Source: Siphonodentalium dalli (taxonomy: Eukaryota; Mollusca; Scaphopoda; Gadilida; Siphonodentaliidae). Taken from it: a stretch of 64,000 nucleotides of DNA. The stretch spans positions 175,864,556 to 175,928,555 of the forward strand of contig CP136067.1 in NCBI GenBank assembly GCA_032622095.1, given 5' to 3'. The notes beneath the pieces were generated by a model that saw nothing but the letters and a program-made list of their open reading frames with translations, ran no database searches and was not told the DNA's origin. Numbering within the stretch: position 1 is the first letter of the stretch; each line of letters begins with the position of its first letter. Shown here in pieces: positions 32,988 through 45,925 of the stretch. The translations under genes were made by a program, and so were the position numbers.

Positions 32988-34964
32988 TTGACAACACTTC
33001 CTTTACAGAAATTGTGTATATATATACAATATTTTTACAAAACCTATTAAAAACAACCCAAAAAATCACAAAAACCAAACAAAAAAAATTCACTGTGTAT
33101 ATATATACATTCACATATACCATTGTCTACCATCGTTCATATTTATATCAACCAATAAACTACAACAAGAACATGAAGATGATTTCACTTACGCCCGCTC
33201 CCCGGGAACCCATACAAATTGGGGGAAAACGCAAACATTTCTATAACAGGCACTACCCGCCACCCGTATAATAACAAATTCACTTTCAGAAGCTAGCGCT
33301 CATGTCATACACATTCCACTCACCTAACAACACCAACCAAGCGGGATCCGGCTTGAAAACCGACCCAGCACTAGCTTGGGGTGGGGTGCAGGAACTACAG
33401 ACCCATAAGTGGTCATAGCTCTCAACGAGTTAGGAGCGACATATACCAAAATATGCTCGTCCCGCTTGCCGCTCTGACATTTCTTCGGGAGCAGGACGGC
33501 TCACGGCTCAAGAACACACTGACATGTACTAAATGTATACATAATTTTAACAAAATAAAGAAATTACCAAAAAAAATATAAAACCACAAAAATCTATTGA
33601 ATATAATCATATATATCTCTGTACAAAACCATTCACATATATCGTCAACTATTAAAGTCTATCCTGTACATTATCAATCAGATTTACTTCATTTATCAAA
33701 ACCCAAATAACTCTGCACATAAAATTGTCCGAGTCTTCACTTACGCCCGTGCTATGGGATGTAGGGCGGTCCATACAGAAACAACGAAATAACCAAAAAC
33801 ATACTGTCTCTGCGCATTTGGCTATAGCAGAATCGCGGTATGATGGCTCATTGAATCACATTGAATCACACGCTCTGCCTTGCGGTTGTTTTTTAAATAA
33901 CTAACAAACTAACACTATTTTAAATTATAACACGGGCCCCGTTCCCTTTTCAGCTCACCACATGATGACACGCTCAGCTCAACCATATATTAAAGGGACC
34001 CACCGGGACACCCCTCACACCCCATATTAAAGCTCGTGTGCTCTTCCCCAAATAATCCATCCAAATTAATTCAATCAAAGAGACAACATTAATTCAATTG
34101 TGTCCGCTTTTGCCGTGTTCATGACTATTTTATGTGTGCTATATCTCCAACAACAACAAACCGTGGGGTGAAGGAGAAGATCACTCGATCTTTTCGACCA
34201 TCCCGGGCGCTTCGCGCCCATCTACTCACTTTATTATTATGACACTGTGCGGAATGTTTCTGAAAGTGGGTCGCGTCGTTTTTGACAAATAAGGATATTT
34301 TCATAGATGGTATCGCATTTTGCATAACATACACGTATATTGTATTACCGCAATATTGAATGTCTATACAATATACAAATATGTATGCGAGCTGAAATCC
34401 ATCAGATTAGTTTGATTCGAAAAACAGTGAGGCCAATAAATGCAAACAAACGTGTTTGTGTTGACAACATATAAAAGTGTCCCGCAGTATCAGCTGATCA
34501 GCTGCGGCATTAATCCAGAAATCGAAGGATATTATAGCTGGCGGGAAACATAAAGAAACCAACACTCAGCTCACAGCTACCAGCTTGCCACAACCACAAC
34601 CAAGAACAACAACAACATCCTTAACAGAAAGACCGAAGATGAAGAATAAAAGACACTCACAAAAAAACTAGATAATTTTCACCTTCATTTCCATCGTGTC
34701 GTGTACAATGAAAAACAATACCCATGACCACTCCAACATGTCCAAATTGGGTTGTAGGGGAGGGTATAATGCCCTTCAAATTATTCCGGGTCCACCCCAA
34801 ATCTCCAATAAACCAAAGCTGATCTACATGTACAAGATATGCGATGGTTCAGAAACTCAACAGAAAGACGGTGTTGGCCTTAATTTAATTTAAGGTACGA
34901 TTCCATGCGTGTACTTTCCATTTATATATAACTATCAAGCATATATAAACTTAACAAACATGCC
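32988..34964. other. Non-coding or unassigned stretch
   Basis: AT-rich blocks with poly-A-like tracts near 33050-33090 and 33540-33600 suggest ends of retroelements, but I see no domain. A candidate TATA box lies at 34470 (listed separately). The frame at 34696-34893 is unrecognised. Confidence 0.4.
34470..34504 (+). promoter_or_regulatory. TATA-like box with a palindromic double E-box
   Basis: tataaaag (34470-34477) is followed 13 bp later by cagctgatcagctg (34491-34504), a perfect palindrome made of two CAGCTG E-boxes. Downstream sequence is rich in caacaac and reaches an ATG near 34639, but the frame there closes at once. It could be the promoter of an unrecognised short gene or of a retroelement. 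Confidence 0.25.
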
Positions 34965-36215
34965 GCAGGCTGGGATTAAACAAAATTAATATTGATTTCC
35001 GTATCACAACCAAAGAGGCACCTTCAAGAAAAGATATAGTTCCATTTTAAATGTGTCTTTTCATGTTGACAAAATTGATCAACCACCGGCACCACCGATG
35101 TTTATATCACAGTCAACATTAAATAACCCAACACAAATTGAATATCATAAGTATATATTATAATTAACATAATAATAAAGTTTCAGCATTGACATCGATA
35201 TCACTGCACTAAATTAAGTTCTCATTCTATAGCGCGCGCCGATAATATACGCGTGTCATACTAAAATATGAGGCCGGATTTAGTGGATAATTTTGTGATA
35301 AATTTCGCTATTAACCCTTTACCCCACAAAACGGCCAAAACCGGCCAAATAAAGCTTCAACAGCCTAAAATATCTTCGGTCTGTCTCAATAGAACCATAC
35401 AAATATGGATATCATTGGAACCGGCTCCTTGACCACATTGTGATAGTTACAGTTATGCCCTGTGCCAATGCATTCTCATATATATGTGAGTCGACCATAG
35501 GTCGCCTCGCATATATAAGAGAATGCATTGGCCTAAAAAAAAAAAAAATCTTACATTATTTAACAATTTTATAATTTTTAATGTGTTAAGCCAAAGCATT
35601 CTCTTATATATGCGAGGCGACCTATGGTCGACTCGCATATATAAGAGAATGCATTATTTAACGTCACAGTGACGTGCAATGCGCGTAGAACATCACCACA
35701 CTCAGAGTCACTGACTCGTCGTCAGAAGGCTGGTAACAAATTGAGTTTTAACAGTTAATAATGCGTCTTTAGAACTCGTTAAGTATATCACACTCAGGTT
35801 TTGGTATCCGATACTACATATTGCAGTTCGCAGACCATGATATTCGACGGACATTCTTTTCCTCGACGCCAAAACATGCCGTAAATACGCTTGAGGCGAA
35901 AAAGTTCCGGGGGGGGGCAAGACGTCTGTCCGCCTCCGAATTCAATTAATACCACACCCTGGACTTTTCAATGTGGGGTATGTGTCAATTGCAGTGAATC
36001 TGCTGTCCCTTCGTCCCTAATTTATTGTAAGTAGATATCAATTTCATTGGTTAAACTCGTATTATAAGCATTATAAGAGATCACCCCGTGCCTTTAAATA
36101 TCGCTTTGATGTCACCCGAAGTCAACTTGACACCCCTTCGTCAACTGTTAGTAGACATACATGTATATTATCATTGGCAAATCTCCCAGGTCAGTATGGT
36201 TAAACTACATATTCA
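34965..36215. repeat. Dispersed repeat, copy 2 (paired with 17290-17960)
   Basis: Same landmarks and orientation as 17290-17960, but with an inserted MITE (35311-35655) and about 200 bp around 35690-35880 not present in copy 1. A G run lies near 35911. Confidence 0.75.
35311..35655. mobile_element. Hairpin MITE, right end truncated
   Basis: It starts TTAA cccttta and matches the 6288-6666 element throughout, including both inner hairpins, but stops at agagaatgcatt without the ccctttacccaaca end. The host sequence resumes with atttaacgtcacagtgacg. Comparison with the related locus near 17625 shows the approximate pre-insertion site. Confidence 0.8.
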
Positions 36216-36760
36216 TGGCCATGGATGTCTGAGTGTGTCCAATAATACCGAATATTTCAGATCAGCCAGAAACGACGCCTTCTTATTGGTCGAGAACACT
36301 GTTGTATAATATATTGTGTAGTGTTGTTGTAAATTCATCACAACACTATACTTGTATATTATATCACATGTGACTTTCTCGCATTCAGATTGGCTGCACA
36401 CTGCTATACTATTTTACGATAGTACCCCAGTACGATTCATACATGCCTACTATTCTTTTTCTATTTATAGTAACAAACTCATTTCGCGAAATCGGGTTGC
36501 CGCCTGAAGATACGGCCAATCTTAAACTAAACATTGTACGATACATGTTGCAATATTGATATATCATTATAATATGACTATACGTAAACGTAATTTGCGA
36601 GCCCTCAATGTATTTTTATGACAATAAGGATTGCATGAATTCACAAATAGAAACGGGACATAAATTTGCCCAGTGGGTTGGTATGTTGCAACAGTTGACT
36701 GTTATTTCAATACTTTCAACTGTTGGAAATCTTCATCGAATCAACCCTTTGGCTAGGAAC
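36216..36760. other. Non-coding stretch with a short inverted repeat
   Basis: Around 36296-36362, acactgttgtataatatat is mirrored by tatacttgtatattatat and by gtagtgttgttg / caacactatac. Nothing coding is seen. Confidence 0.4.
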
Positions 36761-37920
36761 TTTCCATAGATTACCATATATATGGAACTTGTATATATAT
36801 GTGCAGGAGATGTCCCTTTTATCAATTACACTAGAGCTCTGGGTGCAGACAAACATTCATGGGGCAGGGATGTTGATATACATTAGGACATAATTTTTTC
36901 TTCCATTTTCGAGTCTATATAGGCCCACCACAGGAGAGAAGCAGGCCCCTGTAACACATTCATGGGACAATTATGCTTATATGCATTAAAAAATATGTTT
37001 TATCTTAAATTTTCGATTGGGCCCCCCACATGACGGAAGCAGGCCCCTGTAACCCCTAATTCCATTTTTATGACCATGGATATTGTATGTATATGTGCAG
37101 GAGATGCCCCTTTATTATAATACACTAGAGCTACAGGGTGGTGAAATACTTGCATGGTGCAGGGATGCTGATGACATTAAAATAGGGGGTTTTACCCAAT
37201 TTTAAGTCAATCAGTTCACCATATGAGGGAAGCAAGCTTCCCCCCCCCCGGAGCCTGTGGGACCCCTAATTCCCTTTTATGGCCATGGCACTTGCATATA
37301 TCTGTGCAGGAGATGTTCGTTTATCAAATACACTAGAACTCGGGTCGAGACACACATTAATGGGGCAAGTATGCTGGTATGCATTAGGAAATGTTTTTTC
37401 TTCAATCTTCTAGTCTACATGTACAAATGCATATAGGATCACCACATGGGAGAAGCAGGCCCCCTGGAGATTGTATGTATCTGCACTCTGCAGGAGATGC
37501 CCTTTATTCAAATTCACTAGAGCTCCAGGATGGTGACATACTTGCATGGGTAGGGATGCTGATGATGTGAAAATAGGTGTTTTTACCCAATTTTAAGTCA
37601 ATAAGTACACCATATGAGGGAAGCAAAGCCCCAATGGACCCCTAATTCCCTTTTTATGAGCATGGAACTTGTATATCTGTGCAGGAGATGTCCCCTTTAT
37701 CAAATACACTAGAACTCCGGGTGGAGACACACATTCATGGGGCAGGTATGCTGATATGCATTAGAAAATATGTTTTTCTTCATTTTTTCAGTCTACATAG
37801 GCCCACCACATTAGGGAAGCAGGCCCCTATAACCACTAAAAAGGCACTAATTTCCTGTTTATGACCATGAATATTATATGCATCTGTGCAGGAGATGCCA
37901 CATTATTCAGATTGAAGTTC
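36761..37920. repeat. Tandem array of two alternating monomers
   Basis: The box gtgcaggagatg or a close variant occurs at about 36801, 37095, 37304, 37487, 37679 and 37886. Monomers of 180-210 bp (the first 294 bp, with an extra half unit) alternate between type A (gagacacacattcatggggc, gcattaggaaatatg) and type B (gtgacatacttgcatgg, ttttacccaattttaagtca). The alternation implies amplification of an A-B dimer. It is non-coding. Confidence 0.8.
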
Positions 37921-40155
37921 TACAGTTGACGTTTGTAATGCACACCCATTGACAACCTCAATTATGTATTTTATCTTCTGCAAATTAGGGGGACATACCC
38001 TGCTGGACAAAACAAGTGTCCACTTAACCGCGGTGTGGTTAGCATTGTCACCGTGGCCGAAATGCAACTACACCGCAGCTCCACCGGCTAACTACAGTTG
38101 GGCCGCAGTGTACTTGCCATTCATCCATGGTGTAGTTTCCGCAGTGTACGTTCATTAAACTGAAGAAAACGAGAGGCCGATCACGATCGGCAGATGTTTA
38201 ACCCATACCTTGGCGATAGCGATCTTTTTATGAGTGCAAGAATTTCAACAATTCACAGCGTACTATTATTTATTAGTTTCATAGTGGAATCGGACATATT
38301 GAGCAACTTGCTCATTTAAACACAATAGGAACATGGATATGACATTCAATTTCAACCTATTCGGTCACTCCAACAGAGATACATGTATGTGTGATAGATT
38401 GATAAAGATAATTATAACCCAAACACAGTCAGACAGATGCACCATAGCTGTTAAAGATATAATAGTTACAATATTAACATCATAATAACTCTATTTATTT
38501 ACTTCTTACAATGGAACCTGAGTCATAACAGATTATGTTGTTGTGTTAGCTGCATAGTAAAAGTTATGGGATGATTGAGATTAGAGACCAACAAACACCT
38601 GAACAACTATATAAGTGAGGGGTGTATAGACCTTGATATTAAATATGATTGATAATGGTTGGATATAAAATATTTTAATACAGAATTATCAGATAACTAA
38701 AGGAGAGATATGAGAAGGGTCAAATTGAAAATATTAGAGTCATAACATTGGATCGCGTACAGTATACATGTACCTATGGTTATTTTTATTCTAAGCTGAT
38801 CATTGGAAAGATACACTGTCTGTAACAGCAGAAATATTATTAAATATTGGGTTAATATTCTCAAAACCATTCAATCAATACCAAATTCTATACACGTGAA
38901 GAATGTGTCACAATCAACCTGAATGAGATTATAAAAGTGATTGGGTGAAAAATATTTGACCAATAAGTCAGCTTCAAGAATACCAGAACCATTATTATTA
39001 TCCTGCAGCCCAAATGCAATAGAAGGAATTTCAAAATAAGATATATCCTCAAATGATGAATATTCAATTGGTGGCTTATAATTAATAGAAATTCTTAGTG
39101 AACCTGGCCCAAGGCGAAAGAGATAATTTAAAATCTGCCTATCAGATATGATGTGTCTATGGAATAGGTTAATTTTAATCCTGAAATACATGTAAGTGAA
39201 AAGTGGATCACGATCAACCTGGACATAGAATAGGAGAATGAACATATGATGTGTGGAGAGTGTTAATCATTTTCAATGACATCATATGATGGAACTAATG
39301 TGTGGATAATTTTTTTTCTCAAAATAAGACAACAGTGTCTCTGTAAACAACAATTGTCTAAACAGCCATGCTCCAGAACATCCTTCACATGGACAATGGA
39401 CTATTTGTATTAATGCCATGAACATGTTTCAACAGGTTGGGTTAAATTACTATTGCACACAAACTGGAGTAAAGTATCATCAATCACTTAAATTTGACAG
39501 CTCTGGGAGCAGCAGTGGTTTAGCAAAGAGTATCCAGTGTCATTTTCCAATAAAGCAGATTACTGTGTAAAGTTGTTTGTCTTAAATTCTCACAGGGCAT
39601 ATACAATAGGTAGTAAATTACTTGAATTATAAAGGGCCATAACTCTGTTAAAATATATTGGATCAAACCCAAATTTGAACTTGATCTGTATTTCGGGGTG
39701 AGAACCACATGTACCAAATTTGGTGTAGATCAGATGAAAAATGTTTTGAGTCATAGCAGCTTGCGTGAGTTCTAAGTAAACATAAGTTTGAAAAGGGTTA
39801 ATTAAACGATACCAAAAACCATACAGATAAAGAACGTGCTAAGAAAAACCTAGGTAAGAAATATGAGGCATATCAGAAGAAAACAGTTTGACTTAGATGC
39901 ATCAGATAGCATTTGTGTGCAGGGTTAATTATTTTCTAAACCGATCAACCGATCAATGCTTGCTGTGCTCGTGTGTGTGTACACCCGAGAAAAAAGTTTG
40001 AAAATGTGCTGAACGGTCAGTCATTACCATGAGGAAAACACAGCGAGAGAACTCACAGCTATCCTTAAAGTAATTGATCACCTGCAAAGCGGTGTCACCC
40101 TGATAAATACTGCGTTAATCACCAACAACGTCTTAAGGTTACCACTTCAACCGAG
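37921..40155. other. Mostly unassigned non-coding DNA
   Basis: One minus-strand frame at 38871-39245 (124 codons) contains the phrase QVD.D..FT twice (about 39196-39225 and 38885-38915), which shows it is repeat-derived, not a gene. A single unit of the gaacttgatctgta repeat lies near 39650-39750. Confidence 0.45.
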
Positions 40156-40235
40156 ATGTATCGAGGATTTAAAGCAATTAAAAGCAAAATTTCGAACATA
40201 CATGTAAATGTCACAATTAGACCAAAACAAATTGA

Positions 40236-40630
40236 ATGCGTGTTTCCCATAACCCAACCGACCATCTTCAAAAACCACAGACCCAAGCCACATCGTCACT
40301 CTTCAACGGAAATGCAAATTACGTCGGGGATGCTATACCAGAAGATCACAAGTTATCGCTCCCACCTGACCATAGCCAGGTTGCAAGGATGGTGGTGCGT
40401 CGGGATATTGTTTCTCGGTCTTGAATAGAATTGGATATTATGGGGCAGCCCTTGGGGCCATAGATACCTGTGCCCATTGTGCGGGTCCCAATGGGGATGT
40501 AAAAACATCTCTGAAAAAACATTACAGGACAGTTTTCCCTATTTGTATTAATTGTTTCAATGCGGGGCTGATGCCTGTTGTGGCCATGCCACATGGCAAG
40601 GCAGTGCCAGTTTCAGGTTTATTAAAGTAA
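40236..40630 (+). pseudogene. Unrecognised coding-like remnant with a CxxC..CxxC pair
   Basis: Two plus-strand frames meet near 40421. The first (40236-40424) ends DHSQVARMVVRRDIVSRS. The second (about 40421-40630, no ATG at its start) reads YYGAALGAIDTCAHCAGPNG and later FPICINCFNAGLMPVVAMPH. The paired CAHC and CINC, about 26 residues apart, would suit a zinc ribbon. Varied composition suggests true coding ancestry, perhaps a transposon or a host exon with a frameshift. I do not recognise the family. Confidence 0.35.
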
Positions 40631-40979
40631 TTTTAGTAAACTGTCTACTGTTTAACTGTTTTATATGTTTCCCCTCAATATATCAGTTGCTCTGGGTCAT
40701 TGTATGGTGTTTGATGAAATTGATGGTGGAGACCATAAAAACTTAAAATGAAAAAATTAAATAAAATGAAAACCCTACCGGCTACCACCAGCCCCTATTT
40801 TTTTTTGGGCTCGTTAACGGAAACACGCATTCAATTTATTTTGGCCTTACAACAGTAAACACATTACTGATGAAAGTGCCAATGACACTGTAGCTCAACT
40901 TGGAAAGGGAATAATTTCATGTGTTACAGTCAATGGAGTGATTAGGAATGTGGAAAGTTGAAAGGCCCAGTTATGCAAA

Positions 40980-41110
40980 GATTAAAATCCAAGATGGCCA
41001 CTGGCAGCCATGTTTTTTTGCCAAAATGACCCCAAAAAGACTCTTTCCCATTTACATGTCATTGTTTAAATAACATCTATCACAAATTTCATGATGATCC
41101 GAGCTAAAAA
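40980..41110. repeat. Fragment of the 41.9-43.2 kb repeat family
   Basis: aaatccaagatggccactgg, catgtttttttgccaaaatg and tttacatgtcattg followed by caaatttcatgatgatcc match the array downstream. Similar fragments lie at 51620-51850. Confidence 0.65.
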
Positions 41111-41939
41111 CCACAGGGGCCTGTAACGCGCTCCGCTACCCATCCTCTTTTGCGCTGCCCATATACGACGCTTCTATATGCGCCTGCTTCACATTAATGG
41201 TAGTATACTAAGGACAAAGTGAACTGTAGATACACATGTACATGTATTTCCAGCCCCCCCCCCCCAATCCCCACCCCTGATGATACTATATTGTCCTACC
41301 CGGTAAGTAAATGACTAATTGAACCTGAGTGACAGCCCAGTTAGACCAAACAATCTGAATTAAGAAGGCTGCCATCCAGACAAAGTGTTGGCCTAAATTG
41401 AAATTTGCTTTCATTAAGTTTGTTTACCTCACAAAATTAACATGCTGGTCATCCTAGAATACCAACTGCGGACAGTAAACCACGGTGCAGGCGTCGGTAA
41501 ACAGCACATCGGGCTATAACATTTAAGAGTTTTCCACACCAGGGCTAGTCTAATTAGTTAAAAGTACATGTACTATTGTAGTCAATTTTAAAGTTATACC
41601 AAGTTACCAACCAATGGAAGATGTATATGGTAGGCAATGCCTATTTACAGTATGCTGTGGAAGGAGTTTGGGGAAAATTCAGATATCAGTTCTTGAGAAA
41701 AACAATCTTAGTCGATTGCATTTGGAATTTCGGGGTAAATTTAAGTTTCATTCAGTAAAACTTTCACTGCAGACACTTCTCGAGAATTTGAAAAAAAAAA
41801 AGCTTGGGTCATTCTATATTGGACACTCTACCAATGACGTGTTTTGATGATAAAAACCCCAAACTCGATTAAATACATCTTACCATACATGTACATCGAT
41901 AAAGTAAAACATTAATGCGAGCAGGAGTAAACTCCGAGG

Positions 41940-43240
41940 CGAAAAAATTTCCAGGTATGCACCGGTATACCAGGGAGGGTGGGTCATCCATGGGACCAAC
42001 AAACAATTTTCTCCGCAACTCAATTTTTTTTTCCTGCAAGTCTTTTGGCTGTTTTTGCAATGAGTTTGGCTTAAAATACCTTAGAATAAGAGAAATTATG
42101 TAATTCTAACTGCTAAACTGACTACAGGCAGTTACATGTATCATGTTGTATTTTGTTGCAAATTTTGAAATATAAGATGACCGCTGGCAGCCATGTTTTT
42201 TGGCCGAATGACCTCACATTGGCTCAAAATGACTTGTTCATATTTACATGTCAATGTTAACATCCATGACAAATAGTATGCACAGAAATTCATATACCGG
42301 AAAAGATGTTTACAGTTAATCCCCCCTCCCCCCGCAAATCTGTTTTGGTGTTAAAGGGGGGGGGGGGTACAAAAACGGGAATTTTTTTTCCGGGCACGTA
42401 TGCAGAGGTGGGACCAACAAACAATTTTTTCCGCAACTCAAATTTTTTTCCTGCAACTTTTTGACAGTTTTTGCAATGAGTTTGGCTTAAAACACCTTAG
42501 AATAAGAGAAATAATGTAATTATAACTGCTAAACTGACTACAGGCAGTTATCGTGTTGTATTTTGTTGCAAATTTTGAAATCCAAGATGGCCACTGGCAG
42601 CCATGTTTTTGGCCGAATGACCTCAAAATGACTTGTTCCTATTTATGGTATATGTCAATGTTAACATCCATGACAAATAATATGCACAGAAATTCATATA
42701 CCACTACAGCTGAATTCCCCCAACAAGTCTCTGTTTTAGTGTTAAAAGGGGGGTGGGTGTCCAAAAATGGTTGGAAAAAACTGCCGAAAACAGAGGGGGC
42801 AGGAACAAATATCTTTCCAGACATGTATGCCGGGGTGGCTGGGTGGTCCATGGGACCAACAAAATTTTTTTCCGCCAACTCCCTGCACGTCTTTTGACTG
42901 TTTTTGCAATGAGTTTGGCTTAAAACATCTTAGCATAACAGAAATAATGTAATTCTAACTGCTAACTGCAGGCAGTTATCGTGTTCCAAATTTTGAAATC
43001 CAAGATGGCCGCTGGCAGCCATGTTTTTTTTGGCCGAATAACCTCAAAATGACTCGTGGGGGTGGGTCACAACAAGGGTCGAAAGCAAAAAATCAGCATA
43101 CGTGCCGGAAATATTTTTCCGACCTCCCCCTACCAAATGGAAAAAAAATTGGACCGGGTGGATGGGTCCCAACAAGGGTTGAAAGTAAAAAATCAGCATC
43201 GATATATGTGCCTGAAATTTTTTTCTGACGTGACAGCATG
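41940..43240. repeat. Tandem array, ~430-bp unit, about three copies
   Basis: The box gggaccaacaaacaattt or a close variant recurs at about 41993, 42411 and 42853 (periods about 418 and 442). Each is followed by cctgca..tcttttg, caatgagtttggcttaaaa, gcagttatc and aaatccaagatggccgctgg. The array ends with two shorter ~97-bp units (about 43060 and 43157) sharing caacaagggt.gaaag and aaaaaatcagcat. Runs of C or G near 42310-42370 vary between units. Confidence 0.8.
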
Positions 43241-43548
43241 ACCCCACCGCCAACGTTTATTGTATCTTCAACAAGATCCTCATGGACGTATTGTTTTCTT
43301 CAATTTTTGGTATGACGACCCGCTAATAGACCACACAACCAAACGGTACTGTGTCATGATGCGACCGCTCTGGGGGAGGACTTGGGAGAACGGGGGAGTG
43401 GTGTATGTTAGCAGTCATGTTGTAAATATAGAACTACATGTAAAACTTAGAAGTCTGATGACTTTTCTCTGCTCGAGAGGTCTAGATCTCTACTGTTGGT
43501 CACAGTCGATACTACCGGTAGTTATTAGTATTAGTAAGACACCTTGTG

Positions 43549-43622
43549 TGATCACCGAAGTTAAGCAGCGTCAAGCTTGGTTAGTCGGATGGGTGACGGC
43601 TTGGTATTCCGGGTGCTGCCAA
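43549..43622 (+). pseudogene. 5S rRNA-derived fragment (3' two thirds)
   Basis: tgatcaccgaagttaagcag, then cttggttagtcggatgggtgacggcttgg and a closing ccgggtgctgcc match the internal promoter and 3' stem of animal 5S rRNA. The matching 5' end is not recognisable upstream. Several substitutions in otherwise conserved positions (for example a shortened tagtcggatggg) argue against a functional 5S gene. It may be a dispersed 5S pseudogene or the head of a 5S-derived SINE (SINE3 type). Confidence 0.75.
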
Positions 43623-43721
43623 CTCAGATTACGAAGGAGGCTCATTATTAACATGATATGAATAGGGCTGAACGATATTAACGAAAATAAAAACCGCGAT
43701 TTTTGGAAATTAAAACCGCGG

Positions 43722-44316
43722 TTAAAGGGGTACTGTACGCCAAATGTTGTTGTTGGTTTCTATAGTCTCCGAGTCTGAGAATAAGGTAACACTTTTTTCA
43801 TTATTTGAAAGTCTGTTGAGTACGATGTAGTGTTACGGATGACAAATTTACCGGAATGCAAAAATACAAATTGTCGTTGTCGAGTAATTTTTGTACAGTT
43901 TTCAACCAAATGAATCAAATAAAAGTTATATTATAGGCATACTAGTCCCATATAATCATTTAAGTTATTGTATCGTCGCTAGTCAGTGAGTGGCTTGAGT
44001 GTTCTCCCCGTATCATCATAATATTTTAAGCGATCGTGTGCATGTGCGATCGGTTTAACAAGCCAGTATCCCTCATTTACTTTATTTGATTACGCAAATT
44101 CGTAATTTAATTGACGCCATTTTATGGCTCCAGTCATAAATTCAATTTATATCAAATTATTAACTTTTAAATTATTAAATTTTAAGATAGCCTATTAACC
44201 TGAGCGTTTACAGAATACATCTTCGACTCAAATTACTTATGTTTCTATATATTATCGATATTAGATCGTTGTTGTCACCGGAAATTTAATGAAAATGGCG
44301 TACAGTACCCCTTTAA
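43722..44316. mobile_element. TTAAAGG-type MITE with AGGGGTACTGTACGCCA ends
   Basis: TTAA aggggtactgtacgcca on the left and tggcgtacagtacccct TTAA on the right form perfect 17-bp TIRs. The 595-bp element interrupts sequence with aaaaccgcg boxes just downstream of the 5S-like fragment. TTAAAGGGG ends fit the T2/Kolobok-like type. It is non-coding. Confidence 0.8.
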
Positions 44317-45925
44317 CGATATAATGACGTTTTTTTTTAAACAGATACAAGAAACTGAAAACAATTTCTTACTGTTAGCTAGAATCACATCATTGTCATT
44401 AATTTTGACAAGTTGACGACGGGAATAACATACCCGGTACACAACCACTCAACCAGTGACAACCTCATGCAGGATCGATATTCGGAATGAAAAGTAAATT
44501 CACTGGTTAAATTCCGCTATTCGGACAATTTCGTTCCGGTTACTTGACAAATTCTGGTATATACCGATAATTAATAAAACCATTATCTCGTCTATGCCAA
44601 AACTAAAAGTGTTCTACAGGTATACTATAGCTCTTTTTCTAACTCGATATGTTCAACTATGTTGAGTAAATATATATGCTATTCCCGATGGCACTTGCGT
44701 CGCTTGACAACTGGAAATGTGGTTTACCGTCAAGACAAATTTGACAATGAGGTTCAGTCTTTTAGCGAAGTCCAAACACACGTAGTACATAACTTTTGGA
44801 ATTCGGCCAAGCAAGGACACCATGTATTGTTGGGCAATTGGTTCAACCAATCGCAGTGAGTGGTTTCTTCTAGACGAGAAGAGGGCGGTATCTTCGCCAA
44901 TTTATTATTTTGATTGACGGTGCATGTGCATCATTGTACCTAAGGAAGAGGCGTGGTATAACTGACATTCATATCGATCTATCACCTGATCAGTCATCGA
45001 TTCATTTGGTGAATTCTCTTGTAATAAATATTTCGCAGGGAAGTCGGAGGGTTTGTGTAATATTGTGAGCGAAAGAGAGACGTATTCTGGGTTTTCATAT
45101 TCCCCCAATTTCGTTAGTCGTTCTAAACGTTGTTTACTAAGATGATTGAATATTGAAAAAATCAGGACACGGGATTTAGTTGGAATTTAAAACTTAAATA
45201 ACTCGATTTAGGCTTGAGTTGAACTATTTATTTGTATATACGCTTATGATTGGATGGCACCCACTGATTGCCGACGATATTACGATTATTTTAGATTAGA
45301 CGATATTACTGACGATATTGAAATTTTAACGGAGTATTGTCGATTAATCGGGAAACCGCCCAGCACTAGATATGAACAATATTTAATCACAGTTTTAAAC
45401 ATTTTAATATATGAGAATGGCACTGCGACACTGCCACTACATGTATGCATGTAGTTCGTGATGAGTTTGGAACTTTGGAGTCAGATTCGAGTCATTGCAA
45501 ACAAAAACTCTTCTGCGCATGTACCCGTATACTTCACCCTGTCGCGCATAACAGGCATGCGTCACATGATGCATGATATCAAAATTGCCCACCGACTCAC
45601 CGAGACTTGGGAATGGTGCATACACATGTATATACGCAGACAGGATTACAGGAACTACCGTATAGGATCCAAATTTGGGCCTGATCAATTGAGTTGTCAT
45701 GAAAGCTGAATGGTCAACAATATTCCATTTCCCGGATTACATTTATAAGCTGATGATAAGATGTTGATCGGATTTAGAAACGACATGTTGGAGCCAAAAA
45801 ATTATAATATATTTATATCGTTTCAAATTTTAAATTAAAAAAAAAACATTTGATTGAGCTGAGTAACACAATATATGGCTTTTCTGATATTAAAGAATGT
45901 CAGATACCGACATACAAATATATGA
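44317..45925. other. Unassigned stretch with weak open frames
   Basis: A plus frame at 45254-45454 (66 codons, starting MAPTDCRRYYDYFRLDDITD) and one at 44659-44859 have varied composition, but I recognise neither and both overlap opposite-strand frames. They are left as unproven. Confidence 0.3.

Noticed and set aside
38871-39245. 124-codon minus-strand frame
   Set aside because: Contains an internal repeat (QVD.D..FT) derived from a dispersed non-coding repeat; no domain or start context.
43549-43622. Functional 5S rRNA gene
   Set aside because: The 5' third is unrecognisable and conserved internal positions are altered, so only a derived fragment is supported.
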